This document shows, piece after piece, positions 1-7,759 of a DNA stretch of 43,377 bases. The notes beneath the pieces were generated by a model. It did not search any database and was not told where the DNA came from. It saw nothing but the letters and a program-made list of their open reading frames with translations. The stretch comes from Neisseria sicca 4320. GTDB taxonomy: Bacteria; Pseudomonadota; Gammaproteobacteria; Burkholderiales; Neisseriaceae. The stretch covers positions 1 to 43,377 of the forward strand of contig NZ_AEPF01000148.1 of the NCBI RefSeq assembly GCF_000193735.1, in the 5' to 3' direction. Numbering within the stretch: position 1 is the stretch's first letter; each line of letters opens with the position of its first letter. The translations under genes and the position numbers were made by a program.

Positions 1-4
1 CAAA

Positions 5-56
5 AGGTCGTCTGAAAACGGGTTTTCTCAAATAGTAAACCGTTTTCAGACGACCT
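5..56. terminator. Inverted DUS pair, terminator-like
   Basis: AGGTCGTCTGAA at 5-16 and its reverse complement at 45-56 can form a hairpin extended by the flanking AAAAC/GTTTT bases. It lies just beyond the stop of the minus-strand gene at 72-392. Paired DUS doubling as transcription terminators are usual in Neisseria. Confidence 0.7.
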
Positions 57-71
57 TTGCCGATATGATTG

Positions 72-392
72 TTAACGGCGGAATTTGCCGTGATCGAAAT
101 CATCAAATGCTTCGTAAGCGGCGCGGCATTGGATGCGTTGTTCTTTATAGGGTAGCTCACGGAAGGCTTTGCGGGCTTTTCGGTTTTCTTTCAATTCGGC
201 ACGGTTGCCTTTGTATTTGTACCATGCAGCGCGGCGGTCGAGGTACTTTTTGCAGGCGGGATGCAGTTTGCCATGTTCGGCTTGAGTTCGCGGATGGCGG
301 CGTTTGTGGGTGTCTGCATCGGCAGTTTGGGCGGAAAAACCCATTATCAGTGCAATGGACAAAGTAGAAAGCAAGCCTTTTTTGATTAACAT
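72..392 (-). CDS. Small secreted basic protein, unknown function
   Basis: A 106-residue protein with a clear Sec signal peptide: Lys at 4-5, a hydrophobic stretch at about 8-20, and likely cleavage after SAQTADA near residue 27. The mature part is very basic and helical, rich in Lys, Arg, His and Tyr, with two cysteines (HPACKKYL and QRIQCRAAY) that could pair in the periplasm. A strong AGGAGG sits 6 bases before the ATG, which fixes the start. A DUS hairpin follows the stop, so it looks like a single-gene unit. I recognise no named family; an envelope or periplasmic role is inferred only from the signal peptide. Confidence 0.75.
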   Translation of the reverse strand: MLIKKGLLSTLSIALIMGFSAQTADADTHKRRHPRTQAEHGKLHPACKKYLDRRAAWYKYKGNRAELKENRKARKAFRELPYKEQRIQCRAAYEAFDDFDHGKFRR

Positions 393-471
393 GATGACCT
401 CCTGTTTGTAGGGTTGAATAAGTACTTCGCAAAACTGAAAACTATAAAACAGACGCTCAGAGATTTACGGC

Positions 472-1410
472 TCACTCTCGCTTTGCGTTACCAAATACCA
501 GCTTATCGGTTTTGAACGTATAGTAATCTATCCAATCCTGCAGATATTCATACGGATAAGACAAGTCATACTGTTTCATAAAATCGAAGATGTCCTGGTA
601 TTCGTCTGCCGGCAGCGGATCGTAAACAATCAAATCCCTCGGCGCGATTTCGTGGTCTATACCTAAATCGAAACCGTGCATGGATGCAATTTTGGCGTAG
701 GTAACGATTTGCGGCTGCAGGTAGAAATCGAAATATGACAATGTTTCTTTGGCAGCCATACGTGCGGTTTTTTTATCGAAAAGCGGCTCTAAGGCGGCCT
801 TCATCGCCTCAGCATCCTGTTCGGCGAAAGCGAGGAAGAAGCGGTAATCGTACAACCGCTTTTGCAGCCATTTGTTAGGGGCGGGGTGCGCCAAGACTTT
901 CTCGCTACGTTGTTTCAACCGCTCAAGCTGCTTCCCCTCCACCATCAGCAGAGTATTGTAAATCATATGCCGGTTGAGGTCGTAGCGGTTTACGAAGGCT
1001 TCTGTATCGTTGGCGATGTTGTCGATGTTGCGCACCAGAAAATCACGCAGCTGCGGGCTGTCGCTCATCAGCATCAGAAACATCGGATTTTGAATGTTGA
1101 GCATGTCACAGGGAAAGAAGAAGGGCGTAGGGTCAGACCATCCCATACTTGCCAGTATTTCAAGTTTACTGTAAGCATAAGCATACTGTTTGAACTTTTT
1201 AAGGTTGTGTTCAAACAGATAAGCATGTGAGCATGCCGCATAAACATCTATAGAAACGACACAGATCGCTCCAATTGGAGATCCTTTTCTTTCATTAATA
1301 TACTCTATACTATCAGTACTTTTCTCTCTATCAAATCTTTGAGTGGTGCCTATAATTACATCTGTAATATGCTCATACCATTTTTGAGTGGTCATCATAT
1401 TATGTCCCAT
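472..1410 (-). CDS. Imm49-like immunity protein (orphan)
   Basis: A 312-residue, mostly helical, soluble protein without signal peptide. The middle (RLYDYRFFLAFAEQDAEAM) and the later stretch with IVTYAKIASMHGFDLGID and YDPLPADEYQDIFDF resemble my memory of the Imm49 family, the immunity partners in polymorphic-toxin loci. AAGGAG precedes the ATG by 8 bases; a second Met two codons on (MMTTQKW) is possible. No intact toxin gene lies next to it in this window, but a short open remnant ends 21 bases upstream. The neutralising role is inferred from the family; the cognate toxin is not visible. The N-terminal third is more AT-rich than the rest. Confidence 0.6.
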   Translation of the reverse strand: MGHNMMTTQKWYEHITDVIIGTTQRFDREKSTDSIEYINERKGSPIGAICVVSIDVYAACSHAYLFEHNLKKFKQYAYAYSKLEILASMGWSDPTPFFFPCDMLNIQNPMFLMLMSDSPQLRDFLVRNIDNIANDTEAFVNRYDLNRHMIYNTLLMVEGKQLERLKQRSEKVLAHPAPNKWLQKRLYDYRFFLAFAEQDAEAMKAALEPLFDKKTARMAAKETLSYFDFYLQPQIVTYAKIASMHGFDLGIDHEIAPRDLIVYDPLPADEYQDIFDFMKQYDLSYPYEYLQDWIDYYTFKTDKLVFGNAKRE

Positions 1411-1431
1411 TATTATCTCCTTATATTGGTT

Positions 1432-1518
1432 TTAGGCAACGGTTGCGGCATTATCCAAGGTTCTTTCCAAGTCTTGTAAATTTTTCTCCGTTTTCGCTGC
1501 TTTATAGGCCAGTCTCGT
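1432..1518 (-). pseudogene. Possible 3' remnant of an upstream (toxin?) gene
   Basis: In one minus-strand frame a stop codon is followed by about 28 open codons with protein-like composition (LAYKAAKTEKNLQDLERT and on to NAATVA), ending 21 bases before the Imm49-like start. It has no ATG or ribosome binding site of its own. The place and spacing fit the end of a decayed toxin or cassette gene, but the stretch is short and chance cannot be ruled out. Confidence 0.25.
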
Positions 1519-1667
1519 TTAACCGTTACCCGGAACTATATCCAGCTAAGCAAACAGGCATTCGGCATCGGTCTGTGAATAAAATAATTTGTTTTACCAG
1601 TCCACTCTATTTGCCTGATTAAAGGGAAGGGAGCTATACGGTAGGAAGGGCTAAGAAAATCGCAGAT

Positions 1668-1706
1668 AAAAAAAACCATCTATACTAAGGGGAAAAGTAT
1701 AGATGG
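1668..1706 (-). terminator. Intrinsic terminator of the sRNA candidate
   Basis: Arms CCATCTATAC (1676-1685) and GTATAGATGG (1697-1706) pair perfectly over 10 bp with an 11-base loop. Read on the minus strand the stem is followed by eight T. It could also end readthrough from rsuA. Confidence 0.8.
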
Positions 1707-1774
1707 CCAAACACATTACGGGGAAAACGTCTTACTCACTTACTCACTTCTCTCGAAGCAAGAGTTACTCAGAC
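1668..1774 (-). ncRNA. Candidate trans-acting small RNA
   Basis: On the minus strand a perfect TATAAT (1781-1786) precedes about 107 bases that end in a textbook intrinsic terminator. The predicted RNA has a 5' stem-loop (ACTC/GAGT enclosing CTTC-GAGA-GAAG, a GNRA tetraloop), a tandem GTGAGTAA repeat, a single-stranded UUUUCCCC, and a 10-bp terminator stem whose loop carries a second UUUUCCCC, then eight U. C-rich loops able to pair with Shine-Dalgarno-like GGGGAAAA are typical of Hfq-type regulatory RNAs. No ORF fits. I cannot name it; it might be a relative of a known neisserial sRNA such as AniS or the NmsR pair, which I cannot verify from memory. Confidence 0.55.
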
Positions 1775-1780
1775 ACGCGA

Positions 1781-1786
1781 ATTATA
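1781..1786 (-). promoter_or_regulatory. -10 box for the sRNA candidate
   Basis: Perfect TATAAT on the minus strand. No good -35 is present. A weak palindrome TTAAC-N4-CTTAA lies about 41 bases before the expected start point, where a class II activator would sit, but its match to an FNR/CRP box is poor. Confidence 0.45.
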
Positions 1787-1907
1787 TAATAGTTCACGAA
1801 TGATGGCGTTAAGTTTGGTTAATGACATCTTAACACTTATATCATCATGTTTTTAAACAAATAAAAAATCATAATGGTTAAATTTTTTTGAAAAAACTTC
1901 AAAATTT

Positions 1908-2591
1908 TCAAACTGTGATGAATTTCCACTCCCCTGAGGCTAAATTTTCTACCGTTCGTCCGTTAAATTCGTCCCGATGGAGGTGTTCGACGCGGTTGCC
2001 GGCAGCGGCGACCATGCGTTTGACTTGATGATATTTGCCTTCGGTAATGGTCATCAGCAGGGTGGTCGGGTTTTCCAAAACGGCTTCGGCGGCGTGAACG
2101 GTTTCGTTGTCGTCGTGCAGAAGGACACCGTTTTTCAGCGTTTCACACAGGCTGTCATCGGCAGGATGTTTCAGAGTAACGCGGTAGATTTTGGGGACTT
2201 TGTGTTTCGGCGAGGTAACGCGGTGGTTGAACTGCCCGTCGTTGGTAATCAGCAAAACGCCCGTCGTATCCGCATCCAGCCTGCCGACCGCCTGCATATC
2301 GATGTTGCGCATATGATCGGGAAAAAGGCTGAAAACGCTGGGGTATTGTTGCGGTTTGTGGGAAGTTTCGTAATCGGCGGGCTTGTTGAGCAGGATATAA
2401 AAATAGGGCATGGGCACGACGACGATGTTTTCGCCGTCTATGCGCAGCGTTTGGACTTCGGCGGGATCGATGTCGGCTTTGGTGTCGTTGCGGACTGTAT
2501 CGTTGATTTCGACACAGTCGTTTTGAATCAGCCACTGGCATTGTTTGCGGCTGCCTATGCCTTGGGATTGGAGGTATTTGATCAGTTGCAT
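1908..2591 (-). CDS. rsuA: 16S rRNA pseudouridine(516) synthase RsuA
   Basis: 227 residues, close to the usual RsuA length. An N-terminal S4-type RNA-binding domain (about 1-55: LIKYLQSQGIGSRKQCQWLI) precedes the catalytic domain with GRLDADTTGVLLITNDG; Asp106 is the expected nucleophile. The wording DTTGVLLITNDGQFNHRVTSP is closer to E. coli RsuA than to RluB/E/F. It should convert U516 of 16S rRNA to pseudouridine. It is followed on the same strand by the sRNA/terminator region and preceded, 40 bases upstream, by a methyltransferase gene, with one DUS between. Confidence 0.88.
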   Translation of the reverse strand: MQLIKYLQSQGIGSRKQCQWLIQNDCVEINDTVRNDTKADIDPAEVQTLRIDGENIVVVPMPYFYILLNKPADYETSHKPQQYPSVFSLFPDHMRNIDMQAVGRLDADTTGVLLITNDGQFNHRVTSPKHKVPKIYRVTLKHPADDSLCETLKNGVLLHDDNETVHAAEAVLENPTTLLMTITEGKYHQVKRMVAAAGNRVEHLHRDEFNGRTVENLASGEWKFITV

Positions 2592-2610
2592 GGGAATGGC
2601 GGGAACGGGT

Positions 2611-2622
2611 TTCAGACGACCT
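2611..2622 (-). repeat. DUS (single)
   Basis: Exact AGGTCGTCTGAA on the minus strand between the methyltransferase and rsuA genes, unpaired. Confidence 0.85.
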
Positions 2623-2631
2623 AATTGTATA

Positions 2632-3750
2632 TCAGGACTTTGCTTTCAAACGATAGAGATAAGTGGTTTCCCGATTGCGGGCGAAGGCGAGCGGGTCGGA
2701 TTCGTCGGCGGCTTTTCGGTGGCGCGGTTTGGTTTTCAGAATATCGACCACTTCTAAAGAAGTCGTCTGAAAACATTGCTCCAAAAAATCGCGGTCGCGC
2801 AGATGCAGATGTTCCGCCAAGTCGGAAATGATTAACCACGCTTCGCCTTGCGTGTTTAAATGTTGCCGCACGCCGTTTAAGAAGGCGGTCAGCATGGCGT
2901 TGTCGGGATCGTAGAGGGCGGTTTCGACGGCGGAAGTCGGTTTGGCGGGCAGCCACGGCGGGTTGCTGACTATCAGGTCGGCGCGTCCTTCGGGAAACAA
3001 ATCGACGGCTTGTACGGCGACTTGTTTGTCCAGCCCCAAGCGGGCGAGGTTAACGGTTGCGCAGGCGATGGCTTGGAGGTTGGTGTCGGTGGCGGTGATG
3101 TCGGGAATGCCGCGTTTGGCAAGGATGGCGGCGATGACGCCGGAACCTGTGCCGATGTCGAAGGCCGTCTGAATATGGGGATTTAACGGCGCTTGGGCGA
3201 TTAAGTCCAAATATTCGCCGCGCAGGGGCGAGAACACGCCGAAGGGGACGTGGATTTTGCCGCCAAGCTGCGGAATGTCTATGCCTTTTTTGTGCCATTC
3301 GTGTGCGCCGATAAAGCCCAAAAGCTGGTTGAGCGGCAGCAAAAACGGCGCGTCGTTCGGCTCGTCGTACACATCGGCAAGGGCGGCGCGGACATCTGGC
3401 GCGCGCGGATTGCTTAACTGAAAACCCGCGCCGATTTCGACGGCAAGCATATTTAACACGCGGCTTTGCTGCGCCTGCTTCATGCGGTGGGTGTGGAAGG
3501 TCGTCTGAAGATCGACAGACGCGTTTTTTGTTTTTTCAGACGACCTGCGGACGCGCTTTTTCATCGCTGCCAACACTTGCTTGGCGTTGTGGAAATCGCC
3601 CGTCCAAACGGTTGCCGTGTGGGCATGGGCGTTTTTCAGAATATCGGCTGCATTGCTTTCATGCACATAAACTGCCTGCTTGGGCGGCTTTTGCGTGCTT
3701 TCGTTGCGCCATTCGGCAGCGGCGCGGTCGGTGGGGATAATGGGGAACAT
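2632..3750 (-). CDS. Class I SAM-dependent methyltransferase
   Basis: 372 residues. A variable N-terminal part (1-165) precedes a Rossmann methyltransferase domain with the SAM motif DIGTGSG (198-204) and the catalytic NPPW (263-266) of amino- and ring-nitrogen methyltransferases (HemK/RsmC-like). The substrate is not evident; an rRNA or protein target is a guess from the NPPW class. The C-terminal RHRKAADESDPLAFARNRET is basic. Residues about 69-85 are encoded by an inverted DUS pair inside the reading frame, which implies a loop that tolerates insertions. It precedes rsuA on the same strand. Confidence 0.8.
   Translation of the reverse strand: MFPIIPTDRAAAEWRNESTQKPPKQAVYVHESNAADILKNAHAHTATVWTGDFHNAKQVLAAMKKRVRRSSEKTKNASVDLQTTFHTHRMKQAQQSRVLNMLAVEIGAGFQLSNPRAPDVRAALADVYDEPNDAPFLLPLNQLLGFIGAHEWHKKGIDIPQLGGKIHVPFGVFSPLRGEYLDLIAQAPLNPHIQTAFDIGTGSGVIAAILAKRGIPDITATDTNLQAIACATVNLARLGLDKQVAVQAVDLFPEGRADLIVSNPPWLPAKPTSAVETALYDPDNAMLTAFLNGVRQHLNTQGEAWLIISDLAEHLHLRDRDFLEQCFQTTSLEVVDILKTKPRHRKAADESDPLAFARNRETTYLYRLKAKS
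3498..3546. repeat. Inverted DUS pair inside a coding sequence
   Basis: AGGTCGTCTGAA at 3498-3509 and its exact complement at 3535-3546 lie in frame within the methyltransferase gene, separated by 25 bases. The same arrangement elsewhere in the window is an intergenic terminator. Confidence 0.85.
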
Positions 3751-3824
3751 GAAGGCAAAGAGAAAGGAAAACTGGCGGCAAGTTTACTATATTTCGGGAA
3801 GTATGTATTGAAAGCGGAATTTGC

Positions 3825-3884
3825 AGTCGTCTGAAAGCTTGTTTCCCATTTTACCTTCGTTGGAACTTTGCTTTCAGACGACCT
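3825..3884. terminator. Inverted DUS pair after gatB
   Basis: AGTCGTCTGAAAGC (3825-3838) pairs with GCTTTCAGACGACCT (3870-3884) across a 31-base loop, just downstream of the gatB stop on the minus strand. Confidence 0.65.
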
Positions 3885-3897
3885 GTGTGATAGCGGA

Positions 3898-5328
3898 TTA
3901 AGCCAGTTTGGCTTTAATCAGTTCTTGAACTTGTGCGGGATTCGCCTTGCCTTTGCTGGCCTTCATCACTTGTCCCACAATCGCATTCAGAGCTTTTTCG
4001 TTGCCGGATTTGAACTGTTCCACGGCTTTGGCGTTGTTTGCCAACACTTCGTCCACCATGGCTTCAATCGCGCCGGTATCGGTCATCTGCTGCAAGCCGT
4101 GTTTTTCGATGATTTCGGCGATGGTGGCTTCGGGTTCCGCCCACATGGCTTCAAAGGCTTTTTTCGCCAATTTGCTGCTTAATGTGCCGTCGGCGATCTT
4201 GCCCACCAGCGCAGCGAGGCGCGGGGCGGTAATCGGGCTGTCGGCAAGTTCCATGCCTTCTTTGTTCAGCGTAGCAGCGAGTTCGCCGTTCATCCAGTTG
4301 GCAGTCAGCTTGCCTTGTCCGCTGGCTTTGGCGGCTTCTTCAAAATAGGCAGCCTGCACGCGGCTGGCAGTGAGCAGGCGCGCGTCGTAGTCGGACACGC
4401 CGTAATCCGCCACGAAACGCGCCGCCATTTCTTTCGGCAGTTCGGGCATTTCTGCTTTGGCTTTTTGCAACCGGTCGTCTGAAATGATGACGGGCAGCAA
4501 ATCAGGGTCGGGGAAGTAGCGGTAGTCATGCGCGTCTTCTTTCAGGCGCATCACGCGGGTTTCGCCTTTTTCAGGGTCGAACAACATGGTTGCCTGCTGT
4601 ACTTTGCCGCCGTCTTCCAAAATCTCGATTTGCGCTTCCACTTCGTAATTAATCGCCTGCTCCAAGAAGCGGAAGGAATTGAGGTTTTTAATCTCGCGGC
4701 GCGTGCCAAATTCTTCTTGACCTTTCGGACGGACGGATACGTTGGCATCAACGCGGAACGAGCCTTCCGCCATATTGCCGTCGCAGATGTCCAGCCAGGT
4801 TACCAAGCTGTGTAAGGCTTTGGCGTAAGCAACGGCTTCGGCGGCGGAACGCATTTCAGGTTCGGAGACCACTTCCAACAACGGCGTGCCAGCGCGGTTC
4901 AAGTCGATACCGGTCGCGCCGTTCAAGCCTTCATGCACGGATTTGCCTGCATCTTCTTCCATGTGCGCGCGGGTTACATTGATGGTTTTCACATCGTCGC
5001 CGACCACGATTTCCAATTTGCCGTGTTCGACAATCGGCAAATCCAACTGGCTGATTTGATAGCCTTTTGGTAAATCAGGATAGAAGTAGTTTTTGCGGTC
5101 GAACACGTTTTTCTGATTGATTTTCGCATCCAACGCCAAGCCTAATTTGATGGCTTTTTCAACGACTTCGCGGTTCATTACCGGCAGTACGCCCGGCAAT
5201 GCGCATTCCACCACGCTGGCGTGCGCATTGGGTTCCGCACCGAATGCAGTCGATGCGCCGCTGAAGATTTTGGATTGGGTGTTGAGCTGGACGTGGATTT
5301 CCAAGCCGATTACGGTTTCCCAAGTCAT
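3898..5328 (-). CDS. gatB: Asp/Glu-tRNA amidotransferase subunit B
   Basis: 476 residues, full length for GatB. The N terminus WETVIGLEIHVQLNTQSKIFSG and LPDLPKGYQISQLDLPI are signatures of the cradle/kinase domain; the C-terminal YqeY-like tail ends NAIVGQVMKASKGKANPAQV. GatCAB converts Glu-tRNA(Gln) and/or Asp-tRNA(Asn) to the amidated forms; GatB binds the tRNA and phosphorylates the misacylated residue. Its partners gatA and gatC lie upstream on the same strand, separated from gatB by the DUF535 gene and a DUS hairpin, so gatB may have partly separate transcription. A DUS variant at about 4471 is inside the frame. Confidence 0.96.
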   Translation of the reverse strand: MTWETVIGLEIHVQLNTQSKIFSGASTAFGAEPNAHASVVECALPGVLPVMNREVVEKAIKLGLALDAKINQKNVFDRKNYFYPDLPKGYQISQLDLPIVEHGKLEIVVGDDVKTINVTRAHMEEDAGKSVHEGLNGATGIDLNRAGTPLLEVVSEPEMRSAAEAVAYAKALHSLVTWLDICDGNMAEGSFRVDANVSVRPKGQEEFGTRREIKNLNSFRFLEQAINYEVEAQIEILEDGGKVQQATMLFDPEKGETRVMRLKEDAHDYRYFPDPDLLPVIISDDRLQKAKAEMPELPKEMAARFVADYGVSDYDARLLTASRVQAAYFEEAAKASGQGKLTANWMNGELAATLNKEGMELADSPITAPRLAALVGKIADGTLSSKLAKKAFEAMWAEPEATIAEIIEKHGLQQMTDTGAIEAMVDEVLANNAKAVEQFKSGNEKALNAIVGQVMKASKGKANPAQVQELIKAKLA

Positions 5329-5375
5329 AAGAGGTTCTTTCTTTTGATGTCAATAATATAAAGTGGTCGGCTGTT

Positions 5376-5420
5376 TTCAGACGACCTGTTTTGGTTTGTA
5401 GAGACAACAGGTCGTCTGAA
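5376..5420. terminator. Inverted DUS pair between DUF535 gene and gatB
   Basis: TTCAGACGACCTGTT (5376-5390) and AACAGGTCGTCTGAA (5406-5420) form a 15-bp perfect stem with a 15-base loop downstream of the DUF535 gene. Confidence 0.7.
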
Positions 5421-5429
5421 AGCCCGGTA

Positions 5430-6302
5430 TCAAGTCTTCTGAAAGCAAGCCTGCATCTCAGTCGCCATGTTATTCAGCATTTGGTAACGTTTGCGGTACA
5501 TCGATCGTTTTTTGCTTTCGATTTCCGCCAAGTCTTTTCGCGGCGGAGTTTGCGGCAGATGCCAGTAGCCGTCGCTTTCGAGCGTTGCGCCGTTTTCCTG
5601 CCAAAACAGGTCGTAATTCATTTTGACCCGTTTCTTCAGCCGCCAGCGCAGTTTGACCTGATGTTCTTGGGCAATGCCGATGATGCCACCCAACTTGAGT
5701 GATGCCGAAAAATATTGCAGGGCGGTTACCATCAGTTGCTGCGGGCGCAGGCCGTGGAGTTGTTTGGTCAGGCTGCGGACAAGGTCTTTGGCTTCTTCCC
5801 CTGCGGGGCCTTGGATAGAAGCGGCCAACAGTTTGCCGCCAACTAGAGCGAAGGTTGCCATGTAGAGACGTTTTTCTTCGCTGTCGCGCAAGGATAACGA
5901 CCACATTCCTTCATCCACGCAATTATCGTTCCGGTTCAGCCACAAAGTCAGGTCATCTGAAAGATGTGCTAAGACGATATGGAATTCGCGAGTCTCCATA
6001 CGGGTAAGTGTTTCCTGTCCGAACAGTTTTTCGGCTGCCAACAGGTCTTCTTTTATAGCTTGCAGTCTGCGCTGTCTGTCATAACGCTTATCAATAAAGG
6101 CATGAATCAAAGGATAGGCATCTTGTGGCAGCTTTTGGAAAAAAACACGACGTAGTGCGGAAGTATTGACAAAGGTTTCAAAATCCTTAATCTGCCTCCG
6201 TGCAAACAACTTGCGCAAGGTGAACTTCAAATGTTGGATTTGAAATTTTGGCGCGTTTTTATACACGGTTTTGAAGTCAGGAAAAACGAACTGCTCCGAC
6301 AT
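5430..6302 (-). CDS. VirK/YbjX family protein (DUF535)
   Basis: 290 residues, within the usual DUF535 range (VirK, YbjX, Mig-14-linked proteins). The features fit: an N-terminal basic FKTVYKNAPKFQIQHLKF, RKLFARRQIKDF, the central LWSLSLRD-like WSLSLRDSEEKRLYMATFAL, the GPAGEEAKDLVRSLTKQLHG segment, and QYFSASLKLGGIIGIAQE. Molecular function is unknown; relatives are linked to virulence and resistance to membrane stress. Its ATG overlaps the gatA stop by one base (TAATG), so translation is probably coupled to gatA. Sitting between gatA and gatB it splits the amidotransferase genes. The last residues come from a DUS-like sequence. Confidence 0.85.
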   Translation of the reverse strand: MSEQFVFPDFKTVYKNAPKFQIQHLKFTLRKLFARRQIKDFETFVNTSALRRVFFQKLPQDAYPLIHAFIDKRYDRQRRLQAIKEDLLAAEKLFGQETLTRMETREFHIVLAHLSDDLTLWLNRNDNCVDEGMWSLSLRDSEEKRLYMATFALVGGKLLAASIQGPAGEEAKDLVRSLTKQLHGLRPQQLMVTALQYFSASLKLGGIIGIAQEHQVKLRWRLKKRVKMNYDLFWQENGATLESDGYWHLPQTPPRKDLAEIESKKRSMYRKRYQMLNNMATEMQACFQKT

Positions 6303-7759
6303 TATGCTTTTTCGTCAGGGGTTTTGGTATGCCAATCACTCGCCAACTGCACTTGATGCGCTGCGCCAAGAATTTTGGCTTCGGAAAAGTGGTTGCCGAT
6401 AAATTGCACGCCGATGGGCAGTCCGCTGCTGCTGAAACCTGCGGGCAGGGTTAGGGCAGGCAATCCTGCCAGATTCACTGCGATGGTGTAGATGTCGGAA
6501 AGGTACATCTGCACGGGATCGTGGATGTCGCTGCCGAGTTTGGGGGCGGCGGTGGGCGCAGTCGGAGCGAGGATGAAGTCGCATTGCGCGAATGCCGTCT
6601 GAAAATCGTTGGCGACAAGGCGGCGCAGTTTTTGGGCTTTCAGATAATAGGCATCGTAGTAGCCGTGCGACAACACATAAGTGCCAATCATGATGCGGCG
6701 TTTGACTTCGCTGCCGAAACCTTCGGCGCGGGTATTGCTGTACATTTCTTCCAGGTCGCCGAATTGCGCGGCTCGGTGGCCGTAGCGTACGCCGTCGTAG
6801 CGGGAAAGGTTGGTACTGGCTTCGGCGGAAGCGAGGACGTAATAAGCGGGGATGGACAGGGCGGTTTGCGGCAGGGAAACTTCAATGGTTTCCGCGCCTT
6901 GCGCTTTTAAAAGGTTGATGACGTTTTGTAAAGCAGCCTGCACATCGGCATCCGCGCCTTCGCCGAAATATTCTTTAGGCAGGCCGATTTTCATGCCTTT
7001 GAGCGGTTTGTCCAAGTCGCGGGTATAGTCTTCTTTGTTGCGTTCCAAGCTGGTGGAATCGCGCTCGTCGAAGCTTGCCATCGCATTGAGCAAAATCGCG
7101 CAGTCTTCGGCAGTTTGCGCCATTGGGCCTGCTTGGTCGAAACTGGATGCGTAGGCAACCATGCCGAAGCGGGAAACCGTGCCGTAGGTAGGTTTGATGC
7201 CGGTGATGCCGCAGTGTGAAGCAGGCTGGCGGATAGAGCCGCCGGTGTCCGAACCGAGTGCGACAGGAGCAATACGTGCTGCAACAACGGCTGCGGAGCC
7301 GCCGGACGAACCGCCTGGGACGTGTTTAAGATTCCACGGATTTTTGGTTACACCGTAGAACGAGGTTTCATTGGTCGAGCCCATGGCAAACTCGTCCATG
7401 TTGGTACGGCCGAGCGTTACCATGCCTTCGTCAAGCAGGTTTTGAACGACGGTGGCAGTGTAGGGCGAAACGAAATTGTCCAGCATCTTGGAGCTACACG
7501 CGCTGCGCCAGCCCGTTTGACAGAAAATATCTTTGTAGGCAATGGGCACGCCGGTGAGCGCGGTAGCGTCGCCTTGAGCGATGCGCGCATCGGCAGCACG
7601 GGCTTCGGCGAGGGTTTTGTCTTGGTCGAGTGTGATGTAGCCGTTGATAGCCGGGTTCTGCGCTGCAATGGCAGCGAGGTATTCGGTTGCCAGTTCGACG
7701 GCGGAGATTTGTTTGGATTGCAGCAGTTGGCTGGCTTGTTTGAGAGTGTATTGGGTCAT
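6302..7759 (-). CDS. gatA: Asp/Glu-tRNA amidotransferase subunit A
   Basis: 485 residues from MTQYTLKQASQ; an upstream in-frame ATG would add 43 residues unlike the family, so I reject it. The amidase-signature triad is visible: Lys76 (VPIAYKDIFC), cis-Ser151 (GGSSGGS) and Ser175 (GSDTGGSIRQPA). GatA hydrolyses glutamine to feed ammonia to GatB. It follows gatC by about 170 bases that include an inverted DUS pair, and runs into the DUF535 gene with a one-base overlap. One in-frame DUS at 6592-6603 is of the meningococcal spelling ATGCCGTCTGAA. Confidence 0.96.
   Translation of the reverse strand: MTQYTLKQASQLLQSKQISAVELATEYLAAIAAQNPAINGYITLDQDKTLAEARAADARIAQGDATALTGVPIAYKDIFCQTGWRSACSSKMLDNFVSPYTATVVQNLLDEGMVTLGRTNMDEFAMGSTNETSFYGVTKNPWNLKHVPGGSSGGSAAVVAARIAPVALGSDTGGSIRQPASHCGITGIKPTYGTVSRFGMVAYASSFDQAGPMAQTAEDCAILLNAMASFDERDSTSLERNKEDYTRDLDKPLKGMKIGLPKEYFGEGADADVQAALQNVINLLKAQGAETIEVSLPQTALSIPAYYVLASAEASTNLSRYDGVRYGHRAAQFGDLEEMYSNTRAEGFGSEVKRRIMIGTYVLSHGYYDAYYLKAQKLRRLVANDFQTAFAQCDFILAPTAPTAAPKLGSDIHDPVQMYLSDIYTIAVNLAGLPALTLPAGFSSSGLPIGVQFIGNHFSEAKILGAAHQVQLASDWHTKTPDEKA
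6592..6603 (+). repeat. Canonical meningococcal-type DUS inside gatA
   Basis: Exact ATGCCGTCTGAA, the AG-DUS of N. meningitidis/gonorrhoeae, in a genome otherwise using AGGTCGTCTGAA. Confidence 0.8.

Larger units (their letters stand above)
1411..1907. other. Intergenic region with sRNA candidate
   Basis: These 497 bases hold no full gene. The part nearest the immunity gene carries its AAGGAG and the short open remnant; the middle carries a minus-strand hairpin terminator and the candidate small RNA. The part beside rsuA (about 1805-1907) is AT-rich with no ORF that I can support. There is no DUS here, which is unusual for this window. Confidence 0.6.

Noticed and set aside
1740..1757. Tandem 8-mer repeat as a phase-variable tract
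   Set aside because: Only two copies, outside any reading frame; more simply part of the sRNA candidate.
1798..1830. FNR/CRP-type box before the sRNA candidate
   Set aside because: TTAAC-N4-CTTAA is placed well (about -41) but shares too few bases with the FNR consensus.
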